This document shows, piece after piece, positions 34,481 to 47,120 of a stretch of 64,000 nt of DNA. The notes below the pieces were generated by a model. The model was not told the DNA's origin and made no database searches. It saw only the letters and a list, made by a program, of their open reading frames with translations. The position numbers and the translations under genes are program-made. The stretch is taken from NCBI RefSeq assembly GCF_026213295.1, contig NC_079415.1, forward strand, positions 30,625,313-30,689,312. The letters are read 5' to 3'. How positions within the stretch are numbered: the stretch's first letter is position 1; every line of letters begins with the position of its first letter. Origin of the DNA: Gadus chalcogrammus (taxonomy: Eukaryota > Chordata > Actinopteri > Gadiformes > Gadidae).

Positions 34481-34730
34481 TCTCTGAGCTGGCTTTCTTG
34501 GTTCACCGGAGAAGGCGGGGCTACACACCGAGTGTAGGACTCTTTACAATGAATTGCAAATAAATATTAACATATTTTTTGATTCAAGACCCTCGCATGC
34601 AAGAATGAGTTCAAATCTGAGTGTAGGATAAAACGTGATTAACTATTTACAAGTGCAAAGATGCCGAAATATTTTTTTTTTTGCAAACCACTTTGCTGAC
34701 GAAGCATTGTAAGGAAAGTTTGCCAGGTAC

Positions 34731-34805
34731 TTTCTCTTAGATCGACCATCTTCCGTCTTCTTTAAATGCGACTGCATCACCTTCTCTCCAGTTACAACTA
34801 TTCAT
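34731..34805 (-). pseudogene. Myb-like exon with 38-nt deletion, unit B
   Basis: Starts with the same ATG but is only 75 nt. The intact copies have two copies of accttctctcc 38 nt apart; here one copy and the spacer are gone, consistent with a direct-repeat-mediated deletion that shifts the frame. The equivalent exon near 47310-47450 is similarly deleted. Confidence 0.6.
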
Positions 34806-34950
34806 GTTGATATCGCTGCATCGTCTCTGTTGTGGAAACAATGCAGCAACACCTCTACCCAAGCCTCGCCCCTAGAACCGCAAAGCTGTCTTATCGCATT
34901 TACATCAAAATGAAACCCCCAATATGTGCAGGGTCAGAGAGGGTTAATAG

Positions 34951-35811
34951 TAGGGGTGTGAACGGTTACAAAATATTGTAAACGGTTACACAACCCCTTT
35001 TTTTTCGTGTACACGGGTAACCGTTTTATTTTTTAAAAATTAAGTGGACCGCAGTCGCACTATACGAGGGTAGAGTTTAGATCGAATTTCAAGCTTTTGG
35101 CCGTGATATTATATATACAAACATTATATTATATACTATTATATTATATATAGAGCTCCGGGAGTCGCAAACGGCAACATTCACCTTCTCCTCCGTGCTG
35201 CAGTTCACCCCGGACTGCACTGCAGTCTGCACTTAGTTTGACGGTTGAACGCTGATTGGCTGTTACGTTACACATGTGACTCTGTGGCCACGCTGTTGAA
35301 CGCCGATTGGCTGTCATCACGCGTCATAACGTGAAATTTGCGTCAAAGTTCAAATATTTGAACTTGAGCGAATTTTTTTTCGCGCAACAAATTCTCGTGA
35401 ACGCGCTCGCCTGTGCACGGCAAAAGTGTGGCGTGACAAATCAAAACTTGCGCCGGTTTTCTCTCGCGAAAAATTTGCCCGATACGCGTCTCTGCGTTCA
35501 CTTTGTATGGGATCTTGTCCCATACAAAGTTTGGCGTGAACGTACGGTTGAGGCCAGCACTGGAAACGTGAACTTACACGTTACATGACGTAGCCTAATG
35601 CCCGGTGTTCAGTTACCCAACATTTATCACGTGCATTTATTAGCTCCTTAATGTTGTCCAATTGGAACATTTGCAGCTTTATTAATCGCTAAATAAATAG
35701 TATGTGTTATTTTTTATTTAAATATTTGTTTTTTTCGGTTTTCGTTTACTGATTTTTCCTAAACGGTTATGATATACTTACCGGTTACACGTGTACCCGG
35801 TCACACCCCTA
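34951..35811. mobile_element. hAT-type element, TSD gttaatag
   Basis: 861 bp with ends taggggtgtga and tcacacccct(a) and an 8-bp duplication gttaatag at 34943-34950 and 35812-35819. Modules at 2360, 4690, 17275 and 19125 have the empty site. The interior has a palindromic AT tract (35105-35155) and two gaacgc(t/c)gattggctgt units, but no recognised transposase. Confidence 0.85.
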
Positions 35812-36018
35812 GTTAATAGGGGTGCGAAATAAATAGTGTCAATTACCTCGGTCAGTGTAAACGCGCGGATCACACAGGGGCAAGTTGGGCATAAGACGGG
35901 CATATTTGGCAGTGTAAAAACGTTTACTGAATCATAAAGGTGTGGGCTTTGGGCTATGGGTGTCTTTTAGAGTTGTATCAGAGGAAGCCTCTCTTTTGGA
36001 TGTTGAATGATTTCCAAC

Positions 36019-36302
36019 CTGAACACTCAGCTCCTTGCGGCAGACCAGCGGCTCGCCGCGCTCCAGGCTCTTGGCCACGCTGTGGTCCGCAGACAGCGAG
36101 TTCAGGGCCTCCACTTCAGACACGGTGAAGAGGGTGCCATGGCCGTCCGTCGCCAAAGGGCCCTCCCCTTTTCCGTAGACGCTCAGAATCTTCAGTTCCT
36201 CGCTGTGGATGGACATGTGGGAGGAGCCAGGGGCGTCCTCACCCAGAATCTCTGAGGGGGCGTTGCGCTGAGTGCTACGGTCTCTAAAGGCATCGCAGTC
36301 TT
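36019..36302 (-). pseudogene. Stand-alone d exon with mutated acceptor, unit B
   Basis: Counterpart of 19327-19610: 284 nt, open, donor kept, acceptor CTGCAG changed to CTGCAA. Encodes HMSIHSEELKILSVYGKG. Confidence 0.5.
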
Positions 36303-36925
36303 TTGCAGAGGGAGAAAAAAAGGAAAAATCCATTATTTTGATACATTAATTGCATAAAGGGAGGCATTGTGTATTTGTACACATGAGAGAAACTCTTTAA
36401 ATGTATGTAACATTGACACAGAGGGTTTAAAATGTGTACTGCTGACAAAGATTCACAGTTTTGGAGAGGGACATCTCCTCCAGCACCCTCCTCCCTAGAC
36501 TCAAAGCTCAAGTGGTTGGCCAGGTTAAGGACACTCAACGAACACCGGCACAAAGTGATCTGATCACAACATGACATGCGAGACAAGCGCAATAATTATA
36601 TTTCGATACTAAAAAGCAACAACGTGTCCTTCCCTCTAAACTGATCAGCTAACATTCATGCATTATGAATTCATTGATGATTGAGAATGATAAACCAGCT
36701 CATGTGGCATCTGTCTTGAAACCCTTCTGGACTCTTGACTGATTCCATCTTTGAAATGCAACTCCCAAGTTTGACTCGTGTTTTAGCAGGGCGCTGGTCC
36801 TGATGCTTTTCCAAGAAGACCAGGCTTTTTAGCGCAGTTAGAATCTAGCATCAGCCTAGAATCTATGCTGCCTAAATCTACATCAAAGAAAAAAAATACT
36901 CAATGAGGAAAGTACACACTCACTT

Positions 36926-37051
36926 TTAAAATGGGGCTGCAAAGACTTTAAGGATGGATGTGTGCCTACAAATATGCGTTTCCAGGTGTTCTTTCTGGCA
37001 GGCGACATCCCTTGAAAGAAGCTGCTGAATGTAAGCACTTGATGAGTTGGC
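36926..37051 (-). pseudogene. THAP gene copy B, terminal exon
   Basis: 126 nt, open, acceptor GCAG/GCC intact. Equivalent to 20236-20361. Marked pseudogene because its THAP exon is split by a transposon. Confidence 0.5.
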
Positions 37052-37876
37052 CTGCGTAGAGACAACAAAGTAAAATCAGTACTCATTTTTTTATATTGCA
37101 TATAGTCCAGGTGCAAGTTGTAAGAAGATATAAGCATGTTTAGTGAATTACATTAGCCTAATACTTAAAATGAGTTCTATGAAATGATATTACATCCTTG
37201 ATTTGTTTACATATTTTATAGTTAATCTCATCAACTCAATACCATGAAATCAAGCTCCGCAGAAATGTGCTAATAACCCTTTGATTTGAATCAGGTGTGA
37301 AGGGGAAAACATGCCTATAATAGTGCGTTCCAGGTACACTTTTTTGCCCGTAAATAACCAGCTAAAACTGGGAGTACAAGAGGGTAGAAGGGTAGAAAAC
37401 ACGGGTTGCATGGAACGCACTATAGGTATTTAGGTTGAGTTTAACAGGTCAAACTCCTCATCAGTAAAACGCTACAACTACTGCGGTCCAGTGGCCGGTA
37501 AAATACAGTTGTATTCGTTTGTTGTATGGTGAGCAGACATTGTTAAACATTGCATTCCGTTGGTATCCAAGCATTAGAGATCATTGCCTGTACCCCCTTT
37601 GTTGAATTGTGCCCATTCTCGTGTGATGCACCTGGCTTGCTGAGGTGCACACTCGAGTTACAGTGTGTGTATTTATAGGAATGATTGAGCGGCCATGTAT
37701 TAGTCCGCTGTCCTTGCTTTCATAGGTCCGTGGTATTTACACACATAACTGATGCTATCTACCGTAACATTAGCGATAGTAACTTGGCTGTTAGCTGTAG
37801 CGCTAATGCTAAAGCAACATTATCATGCTAACAAGGTAACCATATACAGTAAAGCAACACAATGATATGGCGTTAG

Positions 37877-39088
37877 TTAACTTACTTTTTCGAGGTTTCG
37901 AGCTGAGCCGAGGGGAGTTGGTACTGATCCAGACTTGATTTTCAGACATTGAGCAAGTCCAGCTTTGTATTCGCCCAAGTTGAGGAAGCAGTCGTCAGTG
38001 AAATATTTGGCGCAGACTGGCGCATTTACAGAGACAATAAAAACTGCGGTCAAGCCAGCCGACTCATCAAGATCGGCGGTCAAGCCAGCCGACTCAGTTT
38101 TTTGCCGTACCTGTATATACTAGCCATTACGGTGATAGCGTATCAGAACTAGTTTCAAATAAAAGCATTCGTCGGGTACATACAAAAAGACAGTCAATAA
38201 AAGCAAATACTATCAAATGAAGTGTACGGCCGTTGTGGTATTTATTTTCAAAATAAAAGCCCACCAAACATTCCAATATGAGACATATTACATATGATTT
38301 TGGAAATGATTTAAAAGAAAATGCCCTGTTATTCCAGGCTCATTTCACTGCAGGGCGATAGTTCAAGACCCCACAGGGTCACCCAAGAATTTCAGGACAT
38401 TCTGATGCGTAGTTTCAAAATAAAAGCCCACCAAAGATGAGACATATTACATATGATTTTGGATTCAATTTAAAATAAAATGCCCTGTTATTTCAGGATC
38501 ATCTCACTTCAGGGTTATAGTTCAAGACCCCATGGGGTCACACAAGAAGTTTCAGAACATTCTGATGTGGAGTTTCAAAGTAAAAGCCAACCAAAATCTC
38601 CAATATGAGACATATTACATATGATTTTGGATTGAACTATCGCCCTGCAGTGAAATGAGCCTGGAATAACAGGGCATTTTCTTTTAAATCGTATCCAAAA
38701 TCATATGTAATATGTCTCATATTGGAATGTTTGGTGGGCTTTTATTTTGAAATTAAATACCACAACGGCCGTACACTTCCTTTGATAGTATTTGCTTTTA
38801 TTGACTGTCTTTTTGTATGTACCCGACGAATGCTTTTATTTGAAACTAGTTCTGAGACGCTATTACCGTAATGGCTAGTATATACAGGTACGGCAAAAAA
38901 CTGAGTCGGCTGGCTTGACCGCCGATCTTGATGAGTCGGCTGGTTTGACCGCAGTCAATAAAATTAACCCACTGGTTCTTCAACGGCTCGGGTGAATTAA
39001 CAAAATATAGACGTTTGTGTTCATTTGTACATCCAAACACTGAGCAACTACGATGCTTCGCTCGTTTGCAAGCCACGGTGTCTCTCAA
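37877..39088 (-). pseudogene. THAP gene copy B, THAP exon split by a foldback element
   Basis: The N-terminal half (CSVFGC, QWVNFI; right of 38956) and the C-terminal half (CAKYF, LNLGEYKAG, VPTPLG; left of 38043) are separated by a 913-bp insertion. The CANHF of copy A is CAKYF here, so the zinc-binding His is lost. The upstream ATG used in copy A is ATC here. Donor GTAAGT is intact. Confidence 0.75.
38043..38955. mobile_element. hAT-like foldback element, TSD caataaaa
   Basis: 913 bp. Ends actgcggtcaa(g/a)ccagccg in inverted orientation, with an exact 8-bp duplication caataaaa (38035-38042, 38956-38963). Copies A and C show the empty site. The two arms are complementary over roughly 300 bp. 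The centre holds tandem, partly inverted copies of a unit including gagacatattacatatgatt. No coding capacity. Confidence 0.85.
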
Positions 39089-39210
39089 GGAAAGAACTAT
39101 GTGTAAACTTTCGTAACAGATTTTCTCATGGGCGGTCGGGACAAATAATCTGGCCGGGCAAAATAAGAGAAAGGGGAGGTAACATTTCCCCGTAATTTAT
39201 TTTTTCATTG

Positions 39211-39360
<150 letters not shown>

Positions 39361-39820
39361 AAACAGAAAAAGAAGAGACCCGACACAAACCCAACCCCTG
39401 ATTAATCATGGTAGGTTTGTTATCCTACCAAGAGTATTAAAGAAACACTTGACACTACACTGTGTCTTGTGTTTCAACTCATTGTAGTAATTTGGAGCCG
39501 ATTGGACAATTCAGCCAATTAATCAAATAGGTTACCTCCCTCAGCAGCATTCGTGCATTGCAAAACATGACTACATGCAGAGAGAAGTGATAGTTAGTTA
39601 GCAGAGTCGTAAAAGCACTTTCTACCCATTTCAGTGGAGGAATGGACTCCTCATGCAATGTTATACTTAAAAGGATCAAGTAAATTACATATTAATCAAG
39701 TCTTTCGGCATGTATTTAAAAAAAAAAAATGATACAACGGTCCCAAACAGCATTTGAAATAGACCTTGAGACTCGGGTAAAACACTATAGGACATTGATC
39801 ATGATATGCCTCAATATCAG

Positions 39821-41531
39821 GGGCCGTATTCACAAAGCATTTTATCTTACCGCTAGGAGTGCTCCTAACTCGCGCTAAAACATTTTACGTAGGAGTTTTT
39901 TCTTAAAAGTTATTCACAAAGCCGCTGAGACCTACTCTTACTAAGGATAAATCACAAAGAGTGAACTAAGAGTGACGCGCCGTTGCTATGGATTACGGCA
40001 ATTCTCGTGCACGAGTTTAGAAGCGGTCAGTTCGGTGATTGGTTGTTCAGACGAGCCCACTGAATCACCGAAAAACCAGGAAATAGCCTAGGCTAGAAAT
40101 TAATTCCTATTAAGTAGTTATAGTGCAGTTAGCAGAATACACGCATGATGACAATTTTGTGCAGACCACGATAATGGCGTTGTAGCCTGCACGTTCAAGA
40201 GAGAGAAAGCAAACAATAAAAATACGTAAAATGTAAAAGAAAATAAATGTTATGAACTACGCAAGTGTTGACTGATTTGTGCCAAGGTGTTTACCCAAAC
40301 TGTGTTTTCAAAGTGATCCCTAAATGCCAGTCCACTCGGTTCCACAGGGCCAAATTCATTGTCATGTTGATCGCCATCATCATCATCATCATCATCATCG
40401 TCTGGCTGTGGAATGTTCCTCCGCTTGCAGAGGTTGTGTAGAATGGCACATACAGTGATTACTGTGCTTGCCCTCTCTGGGGTGAGGCGTATTTCGCCGT
40501 GGAGGACATGAGACCGACGTTTCATCTGCCCAATTCCTCTCTCCACAACATTTCGTGTATGTTTGTGTGCTCTAGCATAGATGGAGGAAATCAGTAAACA
40601 ATAATAAATATGGATTCAACAAATAAAAGGCGTCAAAGAGCCAATACGATGTGTTTTACGCATAGGACTAAGCGCAATCTGCGTAATCACTTACATGTTA
40701 TACTTTAACTGTGCTCCCGGTTGTGGATTGAGGTAGGGTGTTTAGAGACACGTGTTGCATGGATAGGCACTGTCACCCAGCAAGTGACACCCAACTGGTA
40801 CCTCAAAAAGCTGCCTCAGACCGCTCACCATTAAAATGCGCGAATCATGGGTAGCTGAAGTTCCAGGCCACTTTGCAACAACATCCAGTAGGCTATGTTA
40901 AAATTTGCATCAAAAACAACCTGCGTGTTGATGGAATGCACTTTCTTCCTATTGACGAACACGTCCTCGTCTTTTGATGGCGCAATTATTTTTATGTGCG
41001 TCCCGTCAATAGCACCGACCACACCGGGCATACCTGCAATTGCCATGAAGTTGGCTTTGATCCTGTGTAATTGTTGAATGTCCAAAGGAAAGTTTATGGC
41101 ACGGCTGACTGATGGTTGCGATATCTTTAAATCGTCGGCATTGCAAAGTTGCATTTCCCCTGTTGCTAAATAACGTAGTGTGGCCAAACATTTTATTTCG
41201 GGACTATTCTGATTATTCCTGTTAGTCGGGGATGTTATTGCATCGCGCACTAACTCCACAACAAGTTGAATACCCTAACATTTCGTCTCGCAGGCATTTT
41301 ACGATTCTTTGTGAATAGGTCTTACTGAGTTAGGAGTCCTCTTGAGGACTTTTAAGCTCTCCTAGACTTAGGTGCTACTTTTAGGCCTAAAATACTTTGT
41401 GAATTGCTCTTAGTGAAAAAAGTTAGGAGTCCTAAATTTAAGAGTGACACGCCCATTATTTTTAGGAGTTACTCCTAAATTCGCCAGTTAGGACCTACTT
41501 TTAGCCCTAAGATCCTTTGTGAATACGGCCC
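39821..41531 (-). mobile_element. PIF/Harbinger transposon, TSD cag
   Basis: 1711 bp with terminal inverted repeats gggccgtattcacaaag, flanked by cag at 39818-39820 and 41532-41534. Units A and C have the empty site tatcagaataac. Subterminal regions are rich in taggagt units. It carries a broken DDE transposase (40250-41259). Confidence 0.85.
40250..41259 (-). pseudogene. HARBI1-like DDE transposase, broken
   Basis: The 5' frame (40831-41259) has a helix-turn-helix-like start (KISQPSVSRA) and the first catalytic Asp in VGAIDGTHIKI. The second Asp (GDSAYP) follows in another frame near 40770, ahead of a stop. The final part (40250-40546) has VERGIGQMKRR with the catalytic Glu and ends in an Asp run encoded by an ATC microsatellite. 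At least one frameshift and one stop make it inactive. Confidence 0.8.
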
Positions 41532-42407
41532 CAGAATAACAACCATGGGTCAAATAGCAATGGCTCGTTGAATGAAAGTGAAAGTAGTGCAAGCTTGTCC
41601 AGGCCCTGCAAGTCAGGATGTAGGCTATGAATCAGAATATTTTTTTAGCTAGTGGGCATCCCAGAAACCAATTCTATATTTTCTTTGGGAGGACCCCCGT
41701 CCATTACTGCACCCCACCGACGAATTGGATCACCACCAGCCGCTGCTGTAAACAGGGAGTGAAGGGTGACCAATGCTAGGAATCTTCTGACTTTGTCCCG
41801 TTAGAATAATGCTGCATTCTAGAGGAAGGACCGGCTTAAACTGAGCATCACTGAGATCTAGACATTTAACCAGGGACCATTTAAAATGGTTCATCTTCAA
41901 CCATTATGATACAATCCATCCAAGGTAGTTAGCATTAAGCGCAAAGAATGGAAAGGTAAGTGGAATGAACACAATCATGTATAATGTGGGGTTCAATCGC
42001 AGTCTATTTCACAAGTGAACTTTGCAGGCTTTTTGTAATAAGCTAACAAAGATAAGGGTAATGAGTGTCGTGGCAATATCAAGCAGACTTTAACATACAA
42101 ATTATATAATCCCCGTTTGAATAATGTCAATTTCAATGAATTTCTAACCATTCTCCATGGAACTAGAGATACCTCCCGCCCTCTCTAATTGAAAGGTGTT
42201 GAGATAGTGAGATAGTTTTGGATTTGCAACTGTGGGCACCAAGTTTGATACTGAGGCCAATCCAAAGACTTCTTTGTTGTGTAGATTCCTTTAACTGTCT
42301 TGCAGCCATGTCCACTTCATCCCTATTGTGAATTGCAATTCAACTTGGTCTCTCCTCTGGCCAATCCTACACTCCACGAAAATCAGTCGAATCAAAAGTT
42401 GAAGGTG

Positions 42408-42413
42408 TTTAAT
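42408..42413 (-). terminator. Polyadenylation signal ATTAAA of ZF3
   Basis: ATTAAA about 165 nt past the ZF3 stop; conserved with the other flanks. Confidence 0.45.
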
Positions 42414-42577
42414 CATGATGAAAAGAAAAACTAAAAGCAGTAATTTCAATCAATACAGGACAGAGGTCTCAATCAAAGCGTCCCGTTACCCCGTGTCAAA
42501 GTGTGCTTGAGCATGTGCACACGCAAATTGCTTGGGTCGCTGTAGCTGGCGTTGCAATGCACTAACAGGCAGGGCTT

Positions 42578-43797
42578 CTAACCGGAGTGAGTCCTCATGT
42601 GGTTCTTCAGGGTGCCTTGCTGACTGAAGCGCATCGTGCATTGGTCACACTTGTAGGGCTTCTCGCCGGAGTGAGTCCTCATGTGGATATTCAGGTTGCT
42701 TTTCAGACTGAAGCACTTCGTGCATTGGTCACACTTGTAGGGCTTCTCCCCAGAGTGAGTCACCATGTGGCGCTTCAGGTGGTCTTTCAGAATGAAGCCC
42801 TTCGTGCATTGTTCACACTTGTAGGGCTTCTCCCCAGAGTGAGTCATCATGTGGCGCTTCAGGCGGCATTTCAGACGGAAGCATTTCTTGCATTGGTCAC
42901 ACTTGTAGGGATTCTCCCCAGAGTGAGTTCTCATGTGGTGCTTCAGGAGGTCTTTCAGAATGAAGCCCTTCGTGCATTGTTCACACTTGTAGGGCTTCTC
43001 CCCAGAGTGAATTCTCATGTGGCGCTTCAGGAGGTCTTTCAGACTGAAGCACTTCGTGCATTGGTCACACCTGTATGGCTTCTCACCGGAGTGAGTCCTC
43101 AAGTGGCCCGTCAAGTGGCTTTTCTGACTGAACCACTTCGTGCATTGGTCACACTTGTAGGGCTTCTCCCCAGAGTGAGTCCTCAGGTGGATCTTCAGGT
43201 CGCATTTCCGCTGGAAGCGCTTCGTGCATTGGTCACACCTATAGGGCCTCTCCCCAGGGTGAGTCATTATGTGGCAATTCAGGTGGCTTGTGCTTCGGCA
43301 GCGCTTCGTGCATTGGTCACACTTGTAGGGCTTCTCACCGGAGTGAGTCCTCATGTGGCTCTTCAAGTGGCTTTTCAGACTGAAGCCCTTCGTGCATTGG
43401 TCACACTTGTAGGGCTTTTCCCCGGAGTGAGTCCTCATGTGGACAATCATATTGGCATTGTTGGGAATAACCTTTCCACACAAGACACCGGGCCGGCCCT
43501 TGCGGCAGCCCTGATGCCCAGTCAGCTCCTCAAGGCGGACGAGTCGCACACTGCAGTTCAGGCTCTTGGCCACGCTGTGGTCTGAGGACAGCGAGCTCAA
43601 GGCCTCCAGTTCTGACGCTGCAAAAAGGGTGTCATGGCCGTCCACCGCCAGTGGGCCCTCCCCTTGTCCGTAAACGCTCAGGATGCGCAGCTCCCCGCTG
43701 TGACTTGACATGTGGGAGGAGCCAGGGGCGTCCACACGCAGACTCTCCGAGGTGGCGCCGCGCTGCGTGCTGCAGTCTCTGATGTCATTGCCGTCTT
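42578..43797 (-). CDS. ZF3: C2H2 zinc-finger exon, 10 fingers
   Basis: Acceptor CTGAAG/AAGACGGC, d domain, half finger VLCGKV, then 10 fingers. Finger 2 reads KRCRSTSHL, where the usual Phe is Cys, and the linker after it is THPGERP. It ends at the same TAG after THSG as ZF1, removing the last finger that ZF2 retains. The acidic exon 44058-44118 splices to it in phase. Its 5' half was copied to make ZF4. Presumed nuclear DNA-binding protein. Confidence 0.85.
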
Positions 43798-44514
43798 CTT
43801 CAGAGAGGAAAACAGAGAGAAAGTAATGTTTTAATTAATCTTTTTCACAAAAGGTATACAGTATGTACTTTGTACACACTTGTGTATTGGAAGAACTATA
43901 TTTGGACATTCTTTCCAACTTCTGTTTGTTGATTATGCATTTTCCTTGTCGCCCTTTGGATGGTCAAGGGTTAAAGGCTCCTGCTGAGAAGGCAAAATCG
44001 AGTACATTCTCAGTTTATCAGTTGTTTTCTTGCATAGATGCAATGTGTATTACCAACCTACGGCGGGCATGCCTCGACCAATATCCTCTTCTACCTTGAT
44101 TGAAATGGTGTCTGGTGTCTGCTGCTTTCCACATAATGAAGGAAACACACAAGACATATTCTTTCATTTTCACAGAATAGTTGTCAATCCCCACTACCGA
44201 CAGATTAGGCATTTTTACACTGCACTTGGAACGTCCTGCAATTTCAATGACTTCCCTGTGTATTTATTTTAATCTGAGTGTAGGTGTGAGAAGGTGGAGG
44301 ATTTCACCTTCTCACAGTAGGCTAAAACACTATTAATTATTTACAAGTGCAAAAATGCCAACATATTCTTTATTCTGCTAACCAGCAGTTCCTCGCTGTG
44401 GCTGGACATGTGGGAGGAGCCAGGGGCGACTACACCCAGATTCTCTGAGGTGTCGTTGCGCTGAGTGCTACGGTCTCCAAAGGCATCGCAGTCTTCTGCA
44501 GAGGGAGAAAAAAA
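42992..44514. repeat. Tandem duplication of 1.52 kb, left copy
   Basis: Starts inside ZF3 finger 5 and runs through the d domain, intron, acidic exon (44058-44118) and truncated d to the poly-purine run at 44514. Repeated almost identically from 44515 to about 46042 at an offset of 1523 bp, drifting to 1528 through short indels. Confidence 0.9.
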
Positions 44515-45320
44515 GGGCTTCTCCCCAGAGTGAGTTCTCATGTGGCGCTTCAGGAGGTCTTTCAGACTGAAGCACTTCGTGCATTGGTCACACCTGTATG
44601 GCTTCTCACCGGAGTGAGTCCTCAAGTGGCCCGTCAAGTGGCTTTTCTGACTGAACCACTTCGTGCATTGGTCACACTTGTAGGGCTTCTCCCCAGAGTG
44701 AGTCCTCAGGTGGATCTTCAGGTCGCATTTCCGCTGGAAGCGCTTCGTGCATTGGTCACACCTAAAAGGCCTCTCCCCAGAGTGAGTCATTATGTGGCAA
44801 TTCAGGTGGCTTGTGCTTCGGCAGCGCTTCGTGCATTGGTCACACTTGTAGGGCTTCTCACCGGAGTGAGTCCTCATGTGGCTCTTCAAGTGCCTTTTCA
44901 GACTGAAGCCCTTCGTGCATTGGTCACACTTGTAGGGCTTTTCCCCGGAGTGAGTCCTCATGTGGACAATCATATTGGCATTGTTGGGAATAACCTTTCC
45001 ACACAAGACACCGGGCCGGCCCTTGCGGCAGCCCTGATGCCCAGTCAGCTCCTCAAGGCGGACGAGTCGCACGCTGCAGTTCAGGCTCTTGGCCACGCTG
45101 TGGTCTGAGGACAGCGAGCTCAAGGCCTCCAGTTCTGACGCGGCAAAAAGGGTGTCATGGCCGTCCACCGCCAGTTGGCCCTCCCCTTGTCCGTAAACGC
45201 TCAGGATGCGCAGCTCCCCGCTGTGACTTGACATGTGGGAGGAGCCAGGGGCGTCCACACGCAGACTCTCCGAGGTGGCGCCGCGCTGCGTGCTGCAGTC
45301 TCTGATGTCATTGCCGTCTT
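44341..45320 (-). CDS. ZF4: 5-finger exon fused in frame to a truncated d exon
   Basis: The exon opens like ZF3 (acceptor, d domain, half finger, five fingers). After THSGEKP of finger 5 it runs without a stop across the duplication junction (44514/44515) into intron sequence and then the truncated d (EDCDAFGDRSTQRND, HMSSHSEEL), ending at 44341. Upstream acidic exon 45583-45643 is in phase. A junction-made novel C-terminus; or, if the acceptor at 44495 is used within it, a splice into the next module. Probably a non-functional or novel short finger protein. Confidence 0.75.
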
Positions 45321-46042
45321 CTTCAGAGAGGAAAACAGAGAGAAAGTAATGTTTTAATTAATCTTTTTCACAAAAGGTATACAGTATGTACTTTGTACAC
45401 ACTTGTGTATTGGAAGAACTATATTTGGACATTCTTTCCAACTTCTGTTTGTTGATTATGCATTTTCCTTGTCGCCCTTTGGATGGTCAAGGGTTAAAGG
45501 CTCCTGCTGAGAAGGCAAAATCGAGTACATTCTCAGTTTATCACAGTTGTTTTCTTGCATAGATGCAATGTGTATTACCAACCTACGGCGGGCATGCCTC
45601 GACCAATATCCTCTTCTACCTTGATTGAAATGGTGTCTGGTGTCTGCTGCTTTCCACATAAAGAAGGAAACACACACAAGACATATTCTTTCATTTTCAC
45701 AGAATAGTTGTCAATCCCCACTACCGACAGATTAGGCATTTTTACACTGCACTTGGAACGTACTGCAATTTCAATGTCTTCCCAGTGTATTTATTTTTAT
45801 CTGAGTGTAGGTGTGAGAAGGTGGAGGATTTCACCTTCTCACAGTAGGCTAAAACACTATTAATTATTTACAAGTGCAAAAATGCCAACATATTCTTTAT
45901 TCTGCTAACCAGCAGTTCCTCGCTGTGGCTGGACATGTGGGAGGAGCCAGGGGCGACTACACCCAGATTCTCTGAGGTGTCGTTGCGCTGAGTGCTACGG
46001 TCTCCAAAGGCATCGCAGTCTTCTGCAGAGGGAGAAAAAAAG
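44515..46042. repeat. Tandem duplication of 1.5 kb, right copy
   Basis: Right copy of the unit described at 42992-44514. Retains the same d domain, intron, acidic exon and truncated d, and then continues into the unique rightward sequence (aaaaaggaaaaagttattg). Confidence 0.9.
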
Positions 46043-46687
46043 GAAAAAGTTATTGTTTTGATACATTATTTGCATAAAGGGAGGCATTGTGTATTTGTAC
46101 AAGTCAAAGAAACTCTTTAAATGTATGCAACATTGACACAGAGGGTTTAAAATGTGTACTGCTGACAAAGATTCACAGTTCTGGAGAGGGACGTCTCCTC
46201 CAGCAACCTCCTCCCTAGACTCAAAGCTCAAGTGGTTGGCCAGGTTAAGGACACTCAACGAACACCAGCGCAAAGTGATCTGATCACAACATGACATGCG
46301 AGGCAAGCACAATAATTCTATTTTGACACTAAAAAGCAACAACGTTTCCTTCCCTCTAAGCTGATCAGCTAACATTCATACATTATGAATTCAGTGATGT
46401 TTGAGAATGATAAACCAGCTCATGTGGCATCTGTCTTGAAACCCTTCTGGGCTCTTGACTGATTCCATCTTTGAAATGCTACTCCCAAGTTTGACTCGTG
46501 TTTTAGCAGGGCGCTGGTCATGATGCTTTTCCAAAGAGGACCAGGCTTTTTAGCGCAGGTAAAATCAAGTACATTCTCAGTTGATCCAGGTCGTTTGCTT
46601 GCATAGATGCAATGTGTATAACTAACCCACGGCGGGCAAGCCTCCACCAATATCCTCTTCAACCTTGATTGAAATGGTGTCTGGGGT
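45583..46687 (-). CDS. ZF3/ZF4 upstream exons
   Basis: Acidic exons 45583-45643 (donor GTTGGT) and 46627-46687 (donor GTTAGT), with block f (about 46140-46265) and truncated d (start 46022) between. The 55-nt exon linked to 46627-46687 has lost its acceptor (CACGG). The Myb-like exon at about 47310-47450 is deleted internally. Real transcription start unknown. Confidence 0.4.
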
Positions 46688-46869
46688 CTGCTGCTTTCCA
46701 CATAAAGAAGGAAACACACACAAGATATATTCTTTCATTTACACAGAATAGTTGTCAATCCCCACTACCGACACATTATGCCTTTTCACACTGCCAAGCT
46801 GGTTCGGTCGCGGCTTGGCACGCCCTGCAATTTCAATGTCTTGCCCGTGTTAAACCGAGGGGGTAAAAT

Positions 46870-47120
46870 CCCCCTTCCCCCTTGAAGACTTCTATGTTTG
46901 CTTTAGCTTTCTGCTAAATCTTAAATACATTGCACTTTCTAAAAAGCTTTTTTAACTTTGCCTTTATTTTCTATTGTAATACTAAAATGCCTTTTTAACT
47001 TTGTTATGTTTTCTTTTACTTATCAGTTATTTTATTTTATTGTATGACAATGTTTATATGTGAATCACTGAGTGCCTTGTGTATGAAAAGTGCTACATGA
47101 ATAAAGTTGCCTTGCCTTCG
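46870..47120 (+). repeat. SINE/L2-like tail repeat, unit C
   Basis: Uninterrupted version of the repeat that the BEL element split in unit B. Ends with agtgctacatgaataaagttgcc. Confidence 0.55.

Noticed and set aside
35307..35588. 93-codon plus-strand frame inside a hAT
   Set aside because: Open in this copy but altered in the orthologous element at 50129-50365; no transposase or host-protein motif recognised.
39814..41534. CRISPR-like repeated tagggagt/taggagt units
   Set aside because: These are subterminal repeats of a Harbinger transposon in a eukaryote; no spacer regularity.
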